A stretch of 40,097 nucleotides of DNA from Deltaproteobacteria bacterium (GTDB lineage Bacteria; Myxococcota_A; UBA9160; UBA6930): positions 1-40,097 of the forward strand of contig JAFDCZ010000001.1 in NCBI GenBank assembly GCA_019312665.1, written 5' to 3'. How positions within the stretch are numbered: position 1 is the stretch's first letter; every line of letters starts with the position of its first letter. The position numbers were made by a program, and so were the translations under genes. The notes beneath the pieces were generated by a model. It was not told where the DNA came from. It made no database searches and saw only the letters and a program-made list of their open reading frames with translations. Below, one piece after another: positions 1-7,020 of this stretch.

Positions 1-2
1 CT

Positions 3-245
3 TCCAACGAGCCCCCGGCTGCAGCGCCGATCCGCCCTGGAGACCCGGATCCTTACCTCATCCTGGGAATGAAGCGAGCCGATCGGGTGGAGCCCATGTT
101 CGAGGAATGGGTTGCCGCTGAGGGGGACATCGCCGTCGTCGCGCTGTACGGGCCGGAGCGGGCCGCTGCCCTCGAACGGCTCTCCGCTCGCGGCTTCTGG
201 CCCGCCGTCCCCCGCGACGAGGACGAGGAAACGAACAGCGGTTGA
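3..245 (+). CDS. C-terminal end of an unidentified protein (5' cut by window)
   Basis: An open frame runs from the window edge to a TGA at 243-245, giving about 80 residues with no start codon in view. The readable part contains the segment PYLILGMKRADRVEPMFEEW followed by a small hydrophobic stretch (DIAVVALYG) and an acidic tail. Codon use is typical of the window (G/C in third positions), so this is probably the true end of a gene that begins upstream. I do not recognise the family. The next gene on the same strand begins about 80 bases later, after a comparatively AT-rich spacer. Confidence 0.45.
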   Translation, partial: SNEPPAAAPIRPGDPDPYLILGMKRADRVEPMFEEWVAAEGDIAVVALYGPERAAALERLSARGFWPAVPRDEDEETNSG

Positions 246-326
246 ATCATTCCGCGGCATTCCCCGTGTTTCGGGTCTTGTCAAGATTTGGAATCCCGGA
301 AGAGTTGACCTAATCGTGTTCTTCTT

Positions 327-490
327 GTGGAAACGCGAGGAACCGGGTTGCCGGACAAGATCGTCGCCGATGAACTCTCCCTGCTCGAGGGTGTGAACGA
401 TGCGCTCGCGAGCGCTCCCACGCCGAAGCCACCGTCGGAAGCGAACCTGGTCGATGATCTCGAGCGCATTCGACCAGAGTGCCGTGCTCG
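327..490 (+). other. Probable original N-terminus of the HelD-like helicase, in another frame
   Basis: From a GTG at 327 the +3 frame reads IVADELSLLEGVNDALASAP and then VDDLERIR, an acidic, helix-forming sequence of the kind found at the start of HelD-type helicases. The frame opened by the ATG at 400 instead starts with an arginine/serine-rich run that looks like out-of-frame translation until about base 460. The natural reading is that translation begins near 327 and that one base has been lost or gained between about 450 and 495. No strong ribosome-binding site precedes 327. This could equally be an assembly error. Confidence 0.4.
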
Positions 491-2379
491 AGCAGCTTCG
501 AAAATCGCGCAGCACTCCCCAGGTCGATCCCGCTTCCCCGTATTTCGCCCACATGCGCATCCGCGAGGGTGAGCGGGTGCGTGATCTCTTCCTGGGCCGG
601 GCGACCCGCCTCGATCACGGCTTGCGCATCATCGATTGGCGCCACGCCCCGATCGCCCAGCTCTTCTATCGCTATCAGCAGGGCGAGGAGTTCGAGGAAG
701 AAATCACAGGACGCACCCACGAGGGCACGATCGAAGCCAGGCGGGCGGTGACCATCCGTGAGGGCCGGCTCGAACGGGTCGAGGCGCCCGAGGGCACGTT
801 CCGAGCCGACACGACTGAACCGGACGGATGGAAGATGACTTCCCGCGAAGCGCCAAAGCTCGGCGGCGGTGAAGGCTCTGCCCTGCGCGTGAACGCAGTC
901 GGTCAGGGCGCGATGCGCCAACTCGGGACGGATACGCAGGGGAACATCCGACGGGCCGACAAGCACCTGCCGGACATCGCGGCGCTGATCGACCCGGAGC
1001 AATTCGCCCTGATCGCACGCCCATCGGCGGGCCCGGTGGTGATCCGCGGTGCGGCTGGCTCGGGCAAGACGACGGTGGCGCTTCACCGGATTGCCTATCT
1101 GGCCTACGAGGATCCGCAGATCGACTCGGCAGCGACACTCTTCGTGGTCTTCTCCTCGGGCCTGCGCGATTACGTGAGCCACGTCCTGCCCGCCCTGGGT
1201 GTCGAGCGGGTCCGGGTCACGACGTTTCGCGAGTGGGCTGCGGAGCATCGCCGGCGCTTGTTCCCCGCGTTGCCGAACCGGCATCGGGAAGACACCCCCG
1301 CCCTCGCTCAACGCCTGAAGCTGCATTCGGCCTTGCTCGTCGCCCTGGAGCGGCAGGTTGCGGGCGTACAGGGCAAGGCTTCCGCCGATCAAGTGCTCGA
1401 CGATTGGGTCAGCGTGCTGACGAACCGCGAACTCCTCTGGGAGGTCTTCGCCGAGCACGCACCCGAGGCGTTCAGTGAACGCCAGCTTGCCGAGGTGACC
1501 GATTGGTGCAGGCGGCGGCATGAGGAATGTCAGGGCTGGCTCGAAGGCGACCGGGAGGTTCTGGCAGAGCTCGACCCGGAGGACGACGCCCTGCTGCTGC
1601 GCTTGTGGCAGCTACGCGTTGGCCCCCTCGGAAGGCCCAACGGGCAGCCGCTCGAGTACCGGCATATCGCCATCGACGAGGTGCAGGATTTCTCGCCCCT
1701 CGAGGTTCAGGTCCTGATGGACTGTCTGGATGCGCAACAAAGCCTCACGCTTGCCGGCGATACCCAGCAGCACGTGATGCAGGAGGCAGGCTTCGCATCG
1801 TGGAGTGATTTCTTCCGCCATCTGGGCATCGAAGGCACTTCCGTCGAGACGCTGCAGGTGAGCTACCGCTCGTCGGACGAAATCGCGCGCTTCGGCCACA
1901 GCGTGCTCGGTCCGTTACGAGAAGACGGTATCCCGTTGATCACGACCCGCAGCGGCCCGCCGGTCGAACTCTTCCACTACACCGATCACGGCGCCTGCAT
2001 TGCCTCGCTGGCCGACGCCCTCTCCCGCCTCTCCGATGTGGAACCCCTGGCATCGGTGGCGCTTCTCACGCCTGGCGAGGAGATCTCCGAGCTCTACTTC
2101 GAAGGCCTCGTCAACTGCGACGTACCCCGCCTGCACAGGGTCACCCGCCAGGATTTCAGCTTCGCCCCGGGGATCGAGATCACCGAGATCGAACAGGTGA
2201 AGGGCCTCGAATATGACTACGTCGTACTCATCGACGTCAGCCAGAAACACTTCCGCGACGATGCCAAGGCCCGCCGGCTCCTCCACGTCGGCGCCACCCG
2301 CGCCGTCCACCAACTCTGGCTGACCAGCGTGGGCAACCCCTCCCCCCCCGTCCTCGAAGCCATCCAACAAGTCTCCTAG
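400..2379 (+). CDS. HelD/UvrD-like superfamily 1 ATPase (helicase family)
   Basis: The protein has the superfamily 1 helicase motif set in order. Walker A (GAAGSGKTT) is encoded near 1048-1074, followed by a Walker B segment (IAIDEVQDFSPLE) near 1666-1704, motif III (LAGDTQQ), motif IV-like SYRSSDEIARFG, motif V (EIEQVKGLEYD) and motif VI (LLHVGATRA). The segment before Walker A (SPYFAHMRI, then IIDWRHAPIAQLFYRY) resembles the region that separates HelD proteins from UvrD and Rep. HelD relatives release stalled RNA polymerase from DNA in Gram-positive bacteria; the role here is unproven. The ATG at 400 is the first in frame, but residues 1-20 or so look spurious and the true start may lie at 327 behind a frameshift. 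The stop shares a CTAG with the convergent downstream gene. Confidence 0.75.
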   Translation: MRSRALPRRSHRRKRTWSMISSAFDQSAVLEQLRKSRSTPQVDPASPYFAHMRIREGERVRDLFLGRATRLDHGLRIIDWRHAPIAQLFYRYQQGEEFEEEITGRTHEGTIEARRAVTIREGRLERVEAPEGTFRADTTEPDGWKMTSREAPKLGGGEGSALRVNAVGQGAMRQLGTDTQGNIRRADKHLPDIAALIDPEQFALIARPSAGPVVIRGAAGSGKTTVALHRIAYLAYEDPQIDSAATLFVVFSSGLRDYVSHVLPALGVERVRVTTFREWAAEHRRRLFPALPNRHREDTPALAQRLKLHSALLVALERQVAGVQGKASADQVLDDWVSVLTNRELLWEVFAEHAPEAFSERQLAEVTDWCRRRHEECQGWLEGDREVLAELDPEDDALLLRLWQLRVGPLGRPNGQPLEYRHIAIDEVQDFSPLEVQVLMDCLDAQQSLTLAGDTQQHVMQEAGFASWSDFFRHLGIEGTSVETLQVSYRSSDEIARFGHSVLGPLREDGIPLITTRSGPPVELFHYTDHGACIASLADALSRLSDVEPLASVALLTPGEEISELYFEGLVNCDVPRLHRVTRQDFSFAPGIEITEIEQVKGLEYDYVVLIDVSQKHFRDDAKARRLLHVGATRAVHQLWLTSVGNPSPPVLEAIQQVS

Positions 2380-2906
2380 ACGGAACGGAGCGGACGCTCC
2401 CAGGTTGCGCTGGATCTTTCGTACCAGGCGACGTCCCAGTATTGATCGTGCTTTCGGCCGACCTCGGTGAACACACCGATCTTGCGGAAGCCGAAGCGTT
2501 CGTGGAGCCGGATCGAGGGGTCGTTCGGAAGGGTGATGCCGGCGAGAATGCGATTCAGGTCCTGGTCAGCGAGGGCTGAGAAGAGCGCTTCGTAGAGCCT
2601 GGTGGCGTGGCCCCGTCCCTGACACTCGGACGCCACATAGATCGTCGCCTCCACGGAAGTCGCATAGGCCGGTTTGGAACGAAAGGGCATCGAGCCGGCG
2701 TAGCCTTGGACCGCTCCATCTTCCTCGACCACCAACAGGCGATGGGCGCCGTGCATGGCAAACTGCCCGAACCAGGCCTCGCGGTCGCTCTCGCTGAAGA
2801 TGCGCACGTCGAAGGTGACCGGCCCGGCCTCGACATAGTGGTTGTAGATTGCGGTGATCTCCGCGAGATCACTCCGCAGCGCGGGGCGCACGAGGGGCTC
2901 GGCCAT
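2376..2906 (-). CDS. GNAT N-acetyltransferase, phosphinothricin/methionine-sulfone type
   Basis: A 176-residue single-domain acetyltransferase beginning MAEPLVRPALRSDLAEITAI. The order of elements matches the Pat/MddA branch of GNAT: an N-terminal IYNHYVEAGPVTFD segment, a central strand ATIYVASECQGRG that carries the acetyl-CoA-binding QGRG loop, and a C-terminal RLHERFGFRKIGVF followed by GRKHDQYWDVAWYER. Members acetylate small amines such as phosphinothricin or methionine sulfone/sulfoximine; the substrate here is unknown. The ATG at 2904-2906 is chosen because the domain starts there and a GAGG lies about 8 bases upstream. This ATG and that of the divergent xdhC-like gene overlap in one CATG, and the stop overlaps the helicase stop in one CTAG. 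Confidence 0.85.
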   Translation of the reverse strand: MAEPLVRPALRSDLAEITAIYNHYVEAGPVTFDVRIFSESDREAWFGQFAMHGAHRLLVVEEDGAVQGYAGSMPFRSKPAYATSVEATIYVASECQGRGHATRLYEALFSALADQDLNRILAGITLPNDPSIRLHERFGFRKIGVFTEVGRKHDQYWDVAWYERSSATWERPLRSV

Positions 2907-4008
2907 GGCGCTATCCTCGCACGTCGTGCGGGAGCTTCGCGACATTCTCGACGCCTTCGGCGCCCTTCGAGGCGACCAGACGGCCATCCTCGCCAGTGTG
3001 GTCCACACAGCGGGCTCGACCTATCGTCGGCCCGGCGCTCGGCTTCTGGTGTTGCCAGGCGACGAGATGATCGGGCTGATCGGCGGCGGCTGCCTGGAAG
3101 GCGATCTGCTCGAGCACGCCCTCCGCGTCCGCGCGAGTGATGAGCCCACGCTGGTTCACTATGACGCCACCGCAGAGGACGATCTGGTCTGGGGCCTCGG
3201 ACTCGGCTGTGCAGGCGTCGTGGACGTCTTGCTCGAACCGGTCTCGCCCGCGCAGCCGGGGCCACTCACGGCGCTGACCGCCTGGCGCGCCACCCGGGAA
3301 ACCGGAGCGCTTGCAACGGGTCTCGAAGATCCCTGGCTCGGACGACATTGGGCCCTGCATCCCGATGGCCGGGTGGATGGAGCGCCGGACGATGACCTCC
3401 GCGCGGCATTGGCCGAATGCCTCGAGAGCGGCCGTGGCCGCCAACTCCCGGCGGCGGGTGGTCGCGTGAGCATCGAGATCGCCCGCCCACCGCTGCGGCT
3501 GGTGATTTTCGGCGCGGGCCCGGATGCGATGCCCGTAGCGCGGCTTGCTCTGGAACTCGGCTGGGAGGTGGAGCTCTCCGACCCCCGGCCCGCCTACGCC
3601 CAGCCCGAGCGGTTTCCGGGGGCGCGAGTGGTTTGCGTACCGTCCGGAGAAGCGGTCGCGCAGATGGCCGTGCGCGACGATACCTACACGATCGTGATGA
3701 CCCACCACTACCTGCATGATCGTGCGCTGTTGGCCGGGCTGCTGCCGTCGGCGACTCCGTACATCGGCCTGCTTGGCCCTCGGCAACGGGCGGACGATTT
3801 GATTGCGGAGCTTCTGGAGGAAGGCGTCACCATGACGGAGAAGCAACTCGAACGGCTGCATGGCCCAGCGGGGCTCGATCTCGGCGGTGACGGACCCGAA
3901 GCCATCGCGCTCTCGCTGATTGCCGAGATCCAGGCCGTCGCCGAAGGCCGTTCCGGCGGTTGGTTGCGGGCCCGCAAGGGCCCGATCCACGATCCGCTGC
4001 TCCCGTGA
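2905..4008 (+). CDS. XdhC/CoxI-family molybdenum enzyme maturation protein
   Basis: A 367-residue protein with the two XdhC domains. The N-terminal XdhC/CoxI domain carries ASVVHTAGSTYRRPGARLLV and the conserved GGGCLEGDLLEHA. The C-terminal Rossmann domain begins LRLVIFGAGPDAMPVARLA and includes the THHYLHDRALL and YIGLLGPRQRA segments. XdhC proteins bind molybdenum cofactor, promote its sulfuration and deliver it to xanthine-oxidase-family enzymes, which use the cytidine dinucleotide form. The start at 2905 is supported by a GAGGGG about 8 bases upstream. The stop overlaps the next gene's GTG (GTGA), consistent with translational coupling to the MocA-like gene. No xanthine-oxidase-family enzyme is present in the window, so its client lies elsewhere. 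Confidence 0.88.
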   Translation: MALSSHVVRELRDILDAFGALRGDQTAILASVVHTAGSTYRRPGARLLVLPGDEMIGLIGGGCLEGDLLEHALRVRASDEPTLVHYDATAEDDLVWGLGLGCAGVVDVLLEPVSPAQPGPLTALTAWRATRETGALATGLEDPWLGRHWALHPDGRVDGAPDDDLRAALAECLESGRGRQLPAAGGRVSIEIARPPLRLVIFGAGPDAMPVARLALELGWEVELSDPRPAYAQPERFPGARVVCVPSGEAVAQMAVRDDTYTIVMTHHYLHDRALLAGLLPSATPYIGLLGPRQRADDLIAELLEEGVTMTEKQLERLHGPAGLDLGGDGPEAIALSLIAEIQAVAEGRSGGWLRARKGPIHDPLLP

Positions 4009-4616
4009 CTCCCGAGCCCGAACCCTTCGCCGGACGCATCGCCGCCGTCCTGCTTGCCGCCGGTGGGTCGAGCCGCCTCGGCCGCCCCAAGCAGTTGCTC
4101 GTATGGCGCGGCGAACCCCTCGTGCGACGTGCCGCTCGCGCCGCGTTGGATGCCGAAGTGGATGAACTCATCGTGGTCGCCGGGGCCGACCGCGCGGCGA
4201 TCGACGACGCCCTCGACGGCCTGGCCGTTCGCGTGGTGACGCACACAGCCTGGGCGGAGGGAATTGGGAGCTCGATCGCTTGCGGCGTCCGCGCGGCTAG
4301 CGCCGATGCGGTCCTGCTGCTCCTCTCGGACCAACCCGCCATCGATTCGGCGCTCCTTCGCCAACTGGTCGATGCCGGACGCGCAGGCCACGAGAGGGTT
4401 GCCTGCCTCTATGCGGGCGTGCTCGGTGTTCCGGCGCTCTTCGCGGGGAAGCCAGCTCTCAGCGTCTTGAGCGGACTCGAAGGCGACCACGGAGCCCAGG
4501 CGCTGCTCGCGAGAGAACCGGGCAGCGTCTTTGCCATCGCCGCTGAGCAAGCCTCGTTCGACGTGGACGATGAGCGCGACTGGACGCGCTGGAAGGAGCA
4601 GCATGACGTCGACTGA
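4005..4616 (+). CDS. MocA-like molybdenum cofactor cytidylyltransferase (NTP transferase)
   Basis: A 203-residue MobA/MocA-fold nucleotidyltransferase. The N-terminal signature LLAAGGSSRLGRPKQLL binds the nucleotide. A LLSDQPAID segment supplies the metal-binding aspartate, and GVPALF resembles the substrate loop of the family. The pairing with an XdhC-like gene favours CTP:molybdopterin cytidylyltransferase (MocA) rather than the guanylyl enzyme MobA, but related sugar or alditol nucleotidyltransferases cannot be excluded. The GTG at 4005 is chosen because it overlaps the xdhC-like stop by four bases and starts just before the domain. The 3' end overlaps the next gene by 14 bases. Confidence 0.82.
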   Translation: MTPEPEPFAGRIAAVLLAAGGSSRLGRPKQLLVWRGEPLVRRAARAALDAEVDELIVVAGADRAAIDDALDGLAVRVVTHTAWAEGIGSSIACGVRAASADAVLLLLSDQPAIDSALLRQLVDAGRAGHERVACLYAGVLGVPALFAGKPALSVLSGLEGDHGAQALLAREPGSVFAIAAEQASFDVDDERDWTRWKEQHDVD

Positions 4617-4953
4617 AGAGCAGACGCTGCGCGCCGATCTGGAGAGACTCCGCCGGGAGCTGACCGCCCACGCAGCCGCCACTGAACAAAGCGCCCGCCC
4701 TGTCGACCTCGACCAGCCGATCGGCCGTCTCTCGCGAATCGACGCCCTCCAGCAACAGCAGCTCGCCACGGCCCAGCGTGATGCCGCCCGCTTACGCCTG
4801 CAACAAATCGATTCCGCCCTCGACCGGCTCGAATGCGGAGACTACGGCGAGTGCATCAGCTGTGGCGAAGAGATCGAATTCCGGCGGCTGAAGGCCCGGC
4901 CGGAGAGCCCTGTTTGCTTGCCGTGTCAGAGCCGGCGCGAAGCTCGCCACTGA
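4603..4953 (+). CDS. DksA/TraR-family zinc-finger transcription factor
   Basis: A 116-residue protein with an N-terminal coiled-coil region rich in E, R, A and Q and a C-terminal zinc finger with two CxxC pairs (CISCGEEI, then CLPCQ). GDYGECISCG is the usual DksA/TraR signature. Family members bind in the RNA polymerase secondary channel and alter initiation, often with ppGpp. The protein is shorter than E. coli DksA (151 residues) and closer in size to short YbiI/TraR-like forms. The ATG at 4603 has an AAGGAG about 5 bases upstream and lies inside the end of the MocA-like gene. It is the last gene of this overlapping run and ends tail-to-tail with a broken amidase gene. Confidence 0.85.
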   Translation: MTSTEEQTLRADLERLRRELTAHAAATEQSARPVDLDQPIGRLSRIDALQQQQLATAQRDAARLRLQQIDSALDRLECGDYGECISCGEEIEFRRLKARPESPVCLPCQSRREARH

Positions 4954-4956
4954 GCT

Positions 4957-5342
4957 TCAGGACCTCGGCGTGGTGCGAACACCCGCCAGATCGTTCAAGC
5001 CCTTCAGCAGGAAGGGCACCCCGCGAAACGGCCCGTCGGGAGGCTCCCCTTCCGCCTCGGCGAGAGCGCGCTCGAAGACGCGCGTGACGACCGCATTGAT
5101 CGGAGAGTCGAGCGCCTCGATGCGAGCGACCGCACGCTCCACCAACGCCCGGGAGGTCACCTCCCCGCGTCTGACCTGTTCCGCCTGGCCAAGGGCGTCC
5201 AAGCGGTCGAACTCGTCGTCGACGATCTCCTGCACACGGGAGAGGCCGCAGGAATGCCGCTGCAGGCCGCTACCCCGAGGCCCGCCGGCGCGAGGAGGAA
5301 GTCCCTGCGGCGAAGCCGGGCCGAGAGGTCGATCCTGGACAT
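4957..5342 (-). pseudogene. Broken amidase-signature gene with Tat/lipoprotein signal
   Basis: Read on the minus strand from the ATG at 5342, the first 30 residues form a Tat-type lipoprotein signal: twin-arginine RRRDFLL, a short hydrophobic run and the lipobox-like GVAACSG. After about 5260 the matching sequence moves to another frame, which reads LGQAEQVRRGEVTSRALVER and then GPFRGVPFLLKGLNDLAGVRTT. This is the N-terminal part of an amidase-signature enzyme, including the catalytic lysine of the LLKGL motif. It stops at 4957, before the glycine/serine-rich region holding the catalytic serines, whereas complete members have about 450-500 residues. A frameshift plus loss of the 3' two thirds makes this a pseudogene. 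The break lies right beside the DksA-family gene. Confidence 0.65.
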
Positions 5343-5406
5343 GCTCCATTTTTCCTGGCCTGTCGTCGCCCCGCATGATACATCTGGTTCATGAAGGAGT
5401 GGACGC

Positions 5407-5466
5407 ATGAACGGCAATAAATGCCCCGACGTTGCCCCCGGCGACGCGCGTCCGCCCGCAGTCTGA
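5407..5466 (+). CDS. Possible 19-residue leader ORF before the MATE gene
   Basis: An ATG at 5407 preceded by AAGGAG at good spacing opens a 19-codon frame (MNGNKCPDVAPGDARPPAV) that stops at 5464-5466, 83 bases before the transporter start. Its last third overlaps the left arm of an inverted repeat. The strong ribosome-binding site is the main support. The peptide has no recognised family and may simply be chance. Confidence 0.25.
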   Translation: MNGNKCPDVAPGDARPPAV

Positions 5467-5499
5467 CCCGACCCTGAGACTCTGGAGGCTGCGGACGCG
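5447..5499 (+). promoter_or_regulatory. Inverted repeat in the MATE leader (possible attenuator)
   Basis: CGCGTCCGC at 5447-5455 is exactly complementary to GCGGACGCG at 5491-5499. A competing pairing, CCGCAG (5456-5461) with CTGCGG (5489-5494), shares bases with it, and AGTCT/AGACT lies inside. Mutually exclusive stems behind a short ORF resemble attenuators, but GC-rich DNA gives such stems by chance. Confidence 0.25.
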
Positions 5500-5549
5500 A
5501 AGCCACGCAGCCCTCCGAAAACGCATCTCGTCTCCAAGGTCCGATTGCC

Positions 5550-6935
5550 ATGGTCCAACCCACCGAAGTCGTCCTTCCCACACCCCCGCCCCCTGACAAC
5601 GGCCGCGGAGGCCTGCGCGAGGTGGGCTGGCTCGCCTACCCCGTCATCCTGAGCCAGATCTCGAGCACCGTGATGGGTGTGGTCGATTCGGCAATGGTCG
5701 GGCGCCTCGGCGCGACCGAGCTCGGCGCGGTCGGTTTCGCCGGCATCTGGTGCTGGACGCTGTTCTCGTTCTTCTTCGGCACCGCTACGGGCGTGCAGAC
5801 GTTCGTCTCCCAAGACCACGGGGCCGGAAGGGAGGAGCGCTGCGGACAATGGGCCTGGCAGACGCTCTGGCTGGTCGTCCCCGCCGCGCTCCTGGCCGCA
5901 GGAATCGTGTCCATGGTGCAGGAGGAAGCCCTGCGCTTGCTAGGCCCCTCGAGCGAGCTCCAGCTCGCAGCCAGCGAATACCTGCGCCCGCGGCTGATCG
6001 GCGCAGTGGGAATGACCCTGGCCTTCGTCTGGATCTCCTTCTTCCGAGGCATTGGCGACACCCGGACGCCGATGATCGCAGCGATCCTGGCGAATGTGGT
6101 GAACGTCGGCCTCGACTATGCGCTGATCTTCGGAAACTTCGGCTTTCCGGCCTGGGGCGTAGCGGGCGCAGGCATCGCCACCGCGGTCGGCGAGTGGGGC
6201 TACGCGCTCTTCGTCTTCGTCGCGGCCATGCGCTGGCGCCGTATCCGCGATGCGTTCGCCACGGCCCCCGTGCGTCCGCAACTCGCTGCGTTGCGGCGCC
6301 TCCTGCGCACAGGCGTCCCGATCGGCGGCCAATGGGTGATGGACATGCTCACCTTTGCGGTCTTCACGACCTTCGTCGCGCGCATGGGCGATACGTCGAT
6401 GGCCGCAAGCCAGGCCTTCGTCGCGCTGCTCTCCATGTCCTTCATGCAAGCCTCGGGCATTTCAGTCGCCGCCTCGACGCTCGTGGGTCGTTATGTCGGC
6501 GCTGGCGATCTCGAAGCAGCCACTCGAAGCTTCTGGACCTCGCAAATCTTTGCGGGCATTCTCTCTGTCAGCATCGCCGCCCTCTTCCTGGTCGCTCCTG
6601 ACGCGATGATGCGAATCTTCACCGACGATCTCGAGGTCATCGCGCTGGGCGTACCCCTGGTCCGCCTCGGCGCCTTCTTCCAGCTGATGGACGCGGCGGC
6701 GATCGTGACTTCCGGCGCCCTTCGAGGCGCGGGCGACACGCGTTGGCCCTTCGTCGCCCAGTCGCTCCTCGGCTGGGGGCTGCAGGTGCCGCTCGCATGG
6801 TTGCTGGGCGTCTCCTGGGACGGCGGCCTGCGAGCCGCCTGGATCGCCTGCACGATCTACATCTCGATCCTCTCCCTGGTCCTGTTCTGGCGCTTCCGCT
6901 CCGGAAGTTGGCGGGAGATCGACATCCAGGCGTAG
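5550..6935 (+). CDS. MATE-family multidrug/sodium efflux transporter
   Basis: A 461-residue membrane protein with about twelve hydrophobic segments in two similar halves, the usual MATE length and topology. Conserved family elements are visible: YPVILSQISSTVMGVVDSAM in the first helix pair, FFRGIGDTRTPM near residue 167 and the equivalent SGALRGAGDTRWPF in the second half. MATE proteins export cationic drugs, flavonoids or other organic compounds in exchange for Na+ or H+; the substrate cannot be read from sequence. The sequence looks closer to NorM/DinF-type proteins than to the polysaccharide flippases. It is a single-gene unit, preceded by a possible leader ORF and followed by a hairpin. 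Confidence 0.88.
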   Translation: MVQPTEVVLPTPPPPDNGRGGLREVGWLAYPVILSQISSTVMGVVDSAMVGRLGATELGAVGFAGIWCWTLFSFFFGTATGVQTFVSQDHGAGREERCGQWAWQTLWLVVPAALLAAGIVSMVQEEALRLLGPSSELQLAASEYLRPRLIGAVGMTLAFVWISFFRGIGDTRTPMIAAILANVVNVGLDYALIFGNFGFPAWGVAGAGIATAVGEWGYALFVFVAAMRWRRIRDAFATAPVRPQLAALRRLLRTGVPIGGQWVMDMLTFAVFTTFVARMGDTSMAASQAFVALLSMSFMQASGISVAASTLVGRYVGAGDLEAATRSFWTSQIFAGILSVSIAALFLVAPDAMMRIFTDDLEVIALGVPLVRLGAFFQLMDAAAIVTSGALRGAGDTRWPFVAQSLLGWGLQVPLAWLLGVSWDGGLRAAWIACTIYISILSLVLFWRFRSGSWREIDIQA

Positions 6936-6946
6936 AGCCAAACGCT

Positions 6947-6980
6947 CTTGCGGATCGCCCGGCATCTTCGCCCGGGCAAG
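6947..6980 (+). terminator. Hairpin after the MATE gene
   Basis: GCCCGG and CCGGGC flank a short loop, and outer CTTG/CAAG can extend the stem with a bulge. There is no following T run, so a factor-independent terminator is only possible. It lies 12 bases after the transporter stop and about 40 bases before the P450 start. Confidence 0.3.
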
Positions 6981-7020
6981 CGTGGTACCTTCCACGGCTT
7001 CCAGCGCCTGAACGGAACCC

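Noticed and set aside
310..1521. 403-codon minus-strand ORF opposite the helicase
   Set aside because: It lies antisense to a protein with all helicase motifs, and its composition (R, H and D rich) is that of GC-rich shadow frames.
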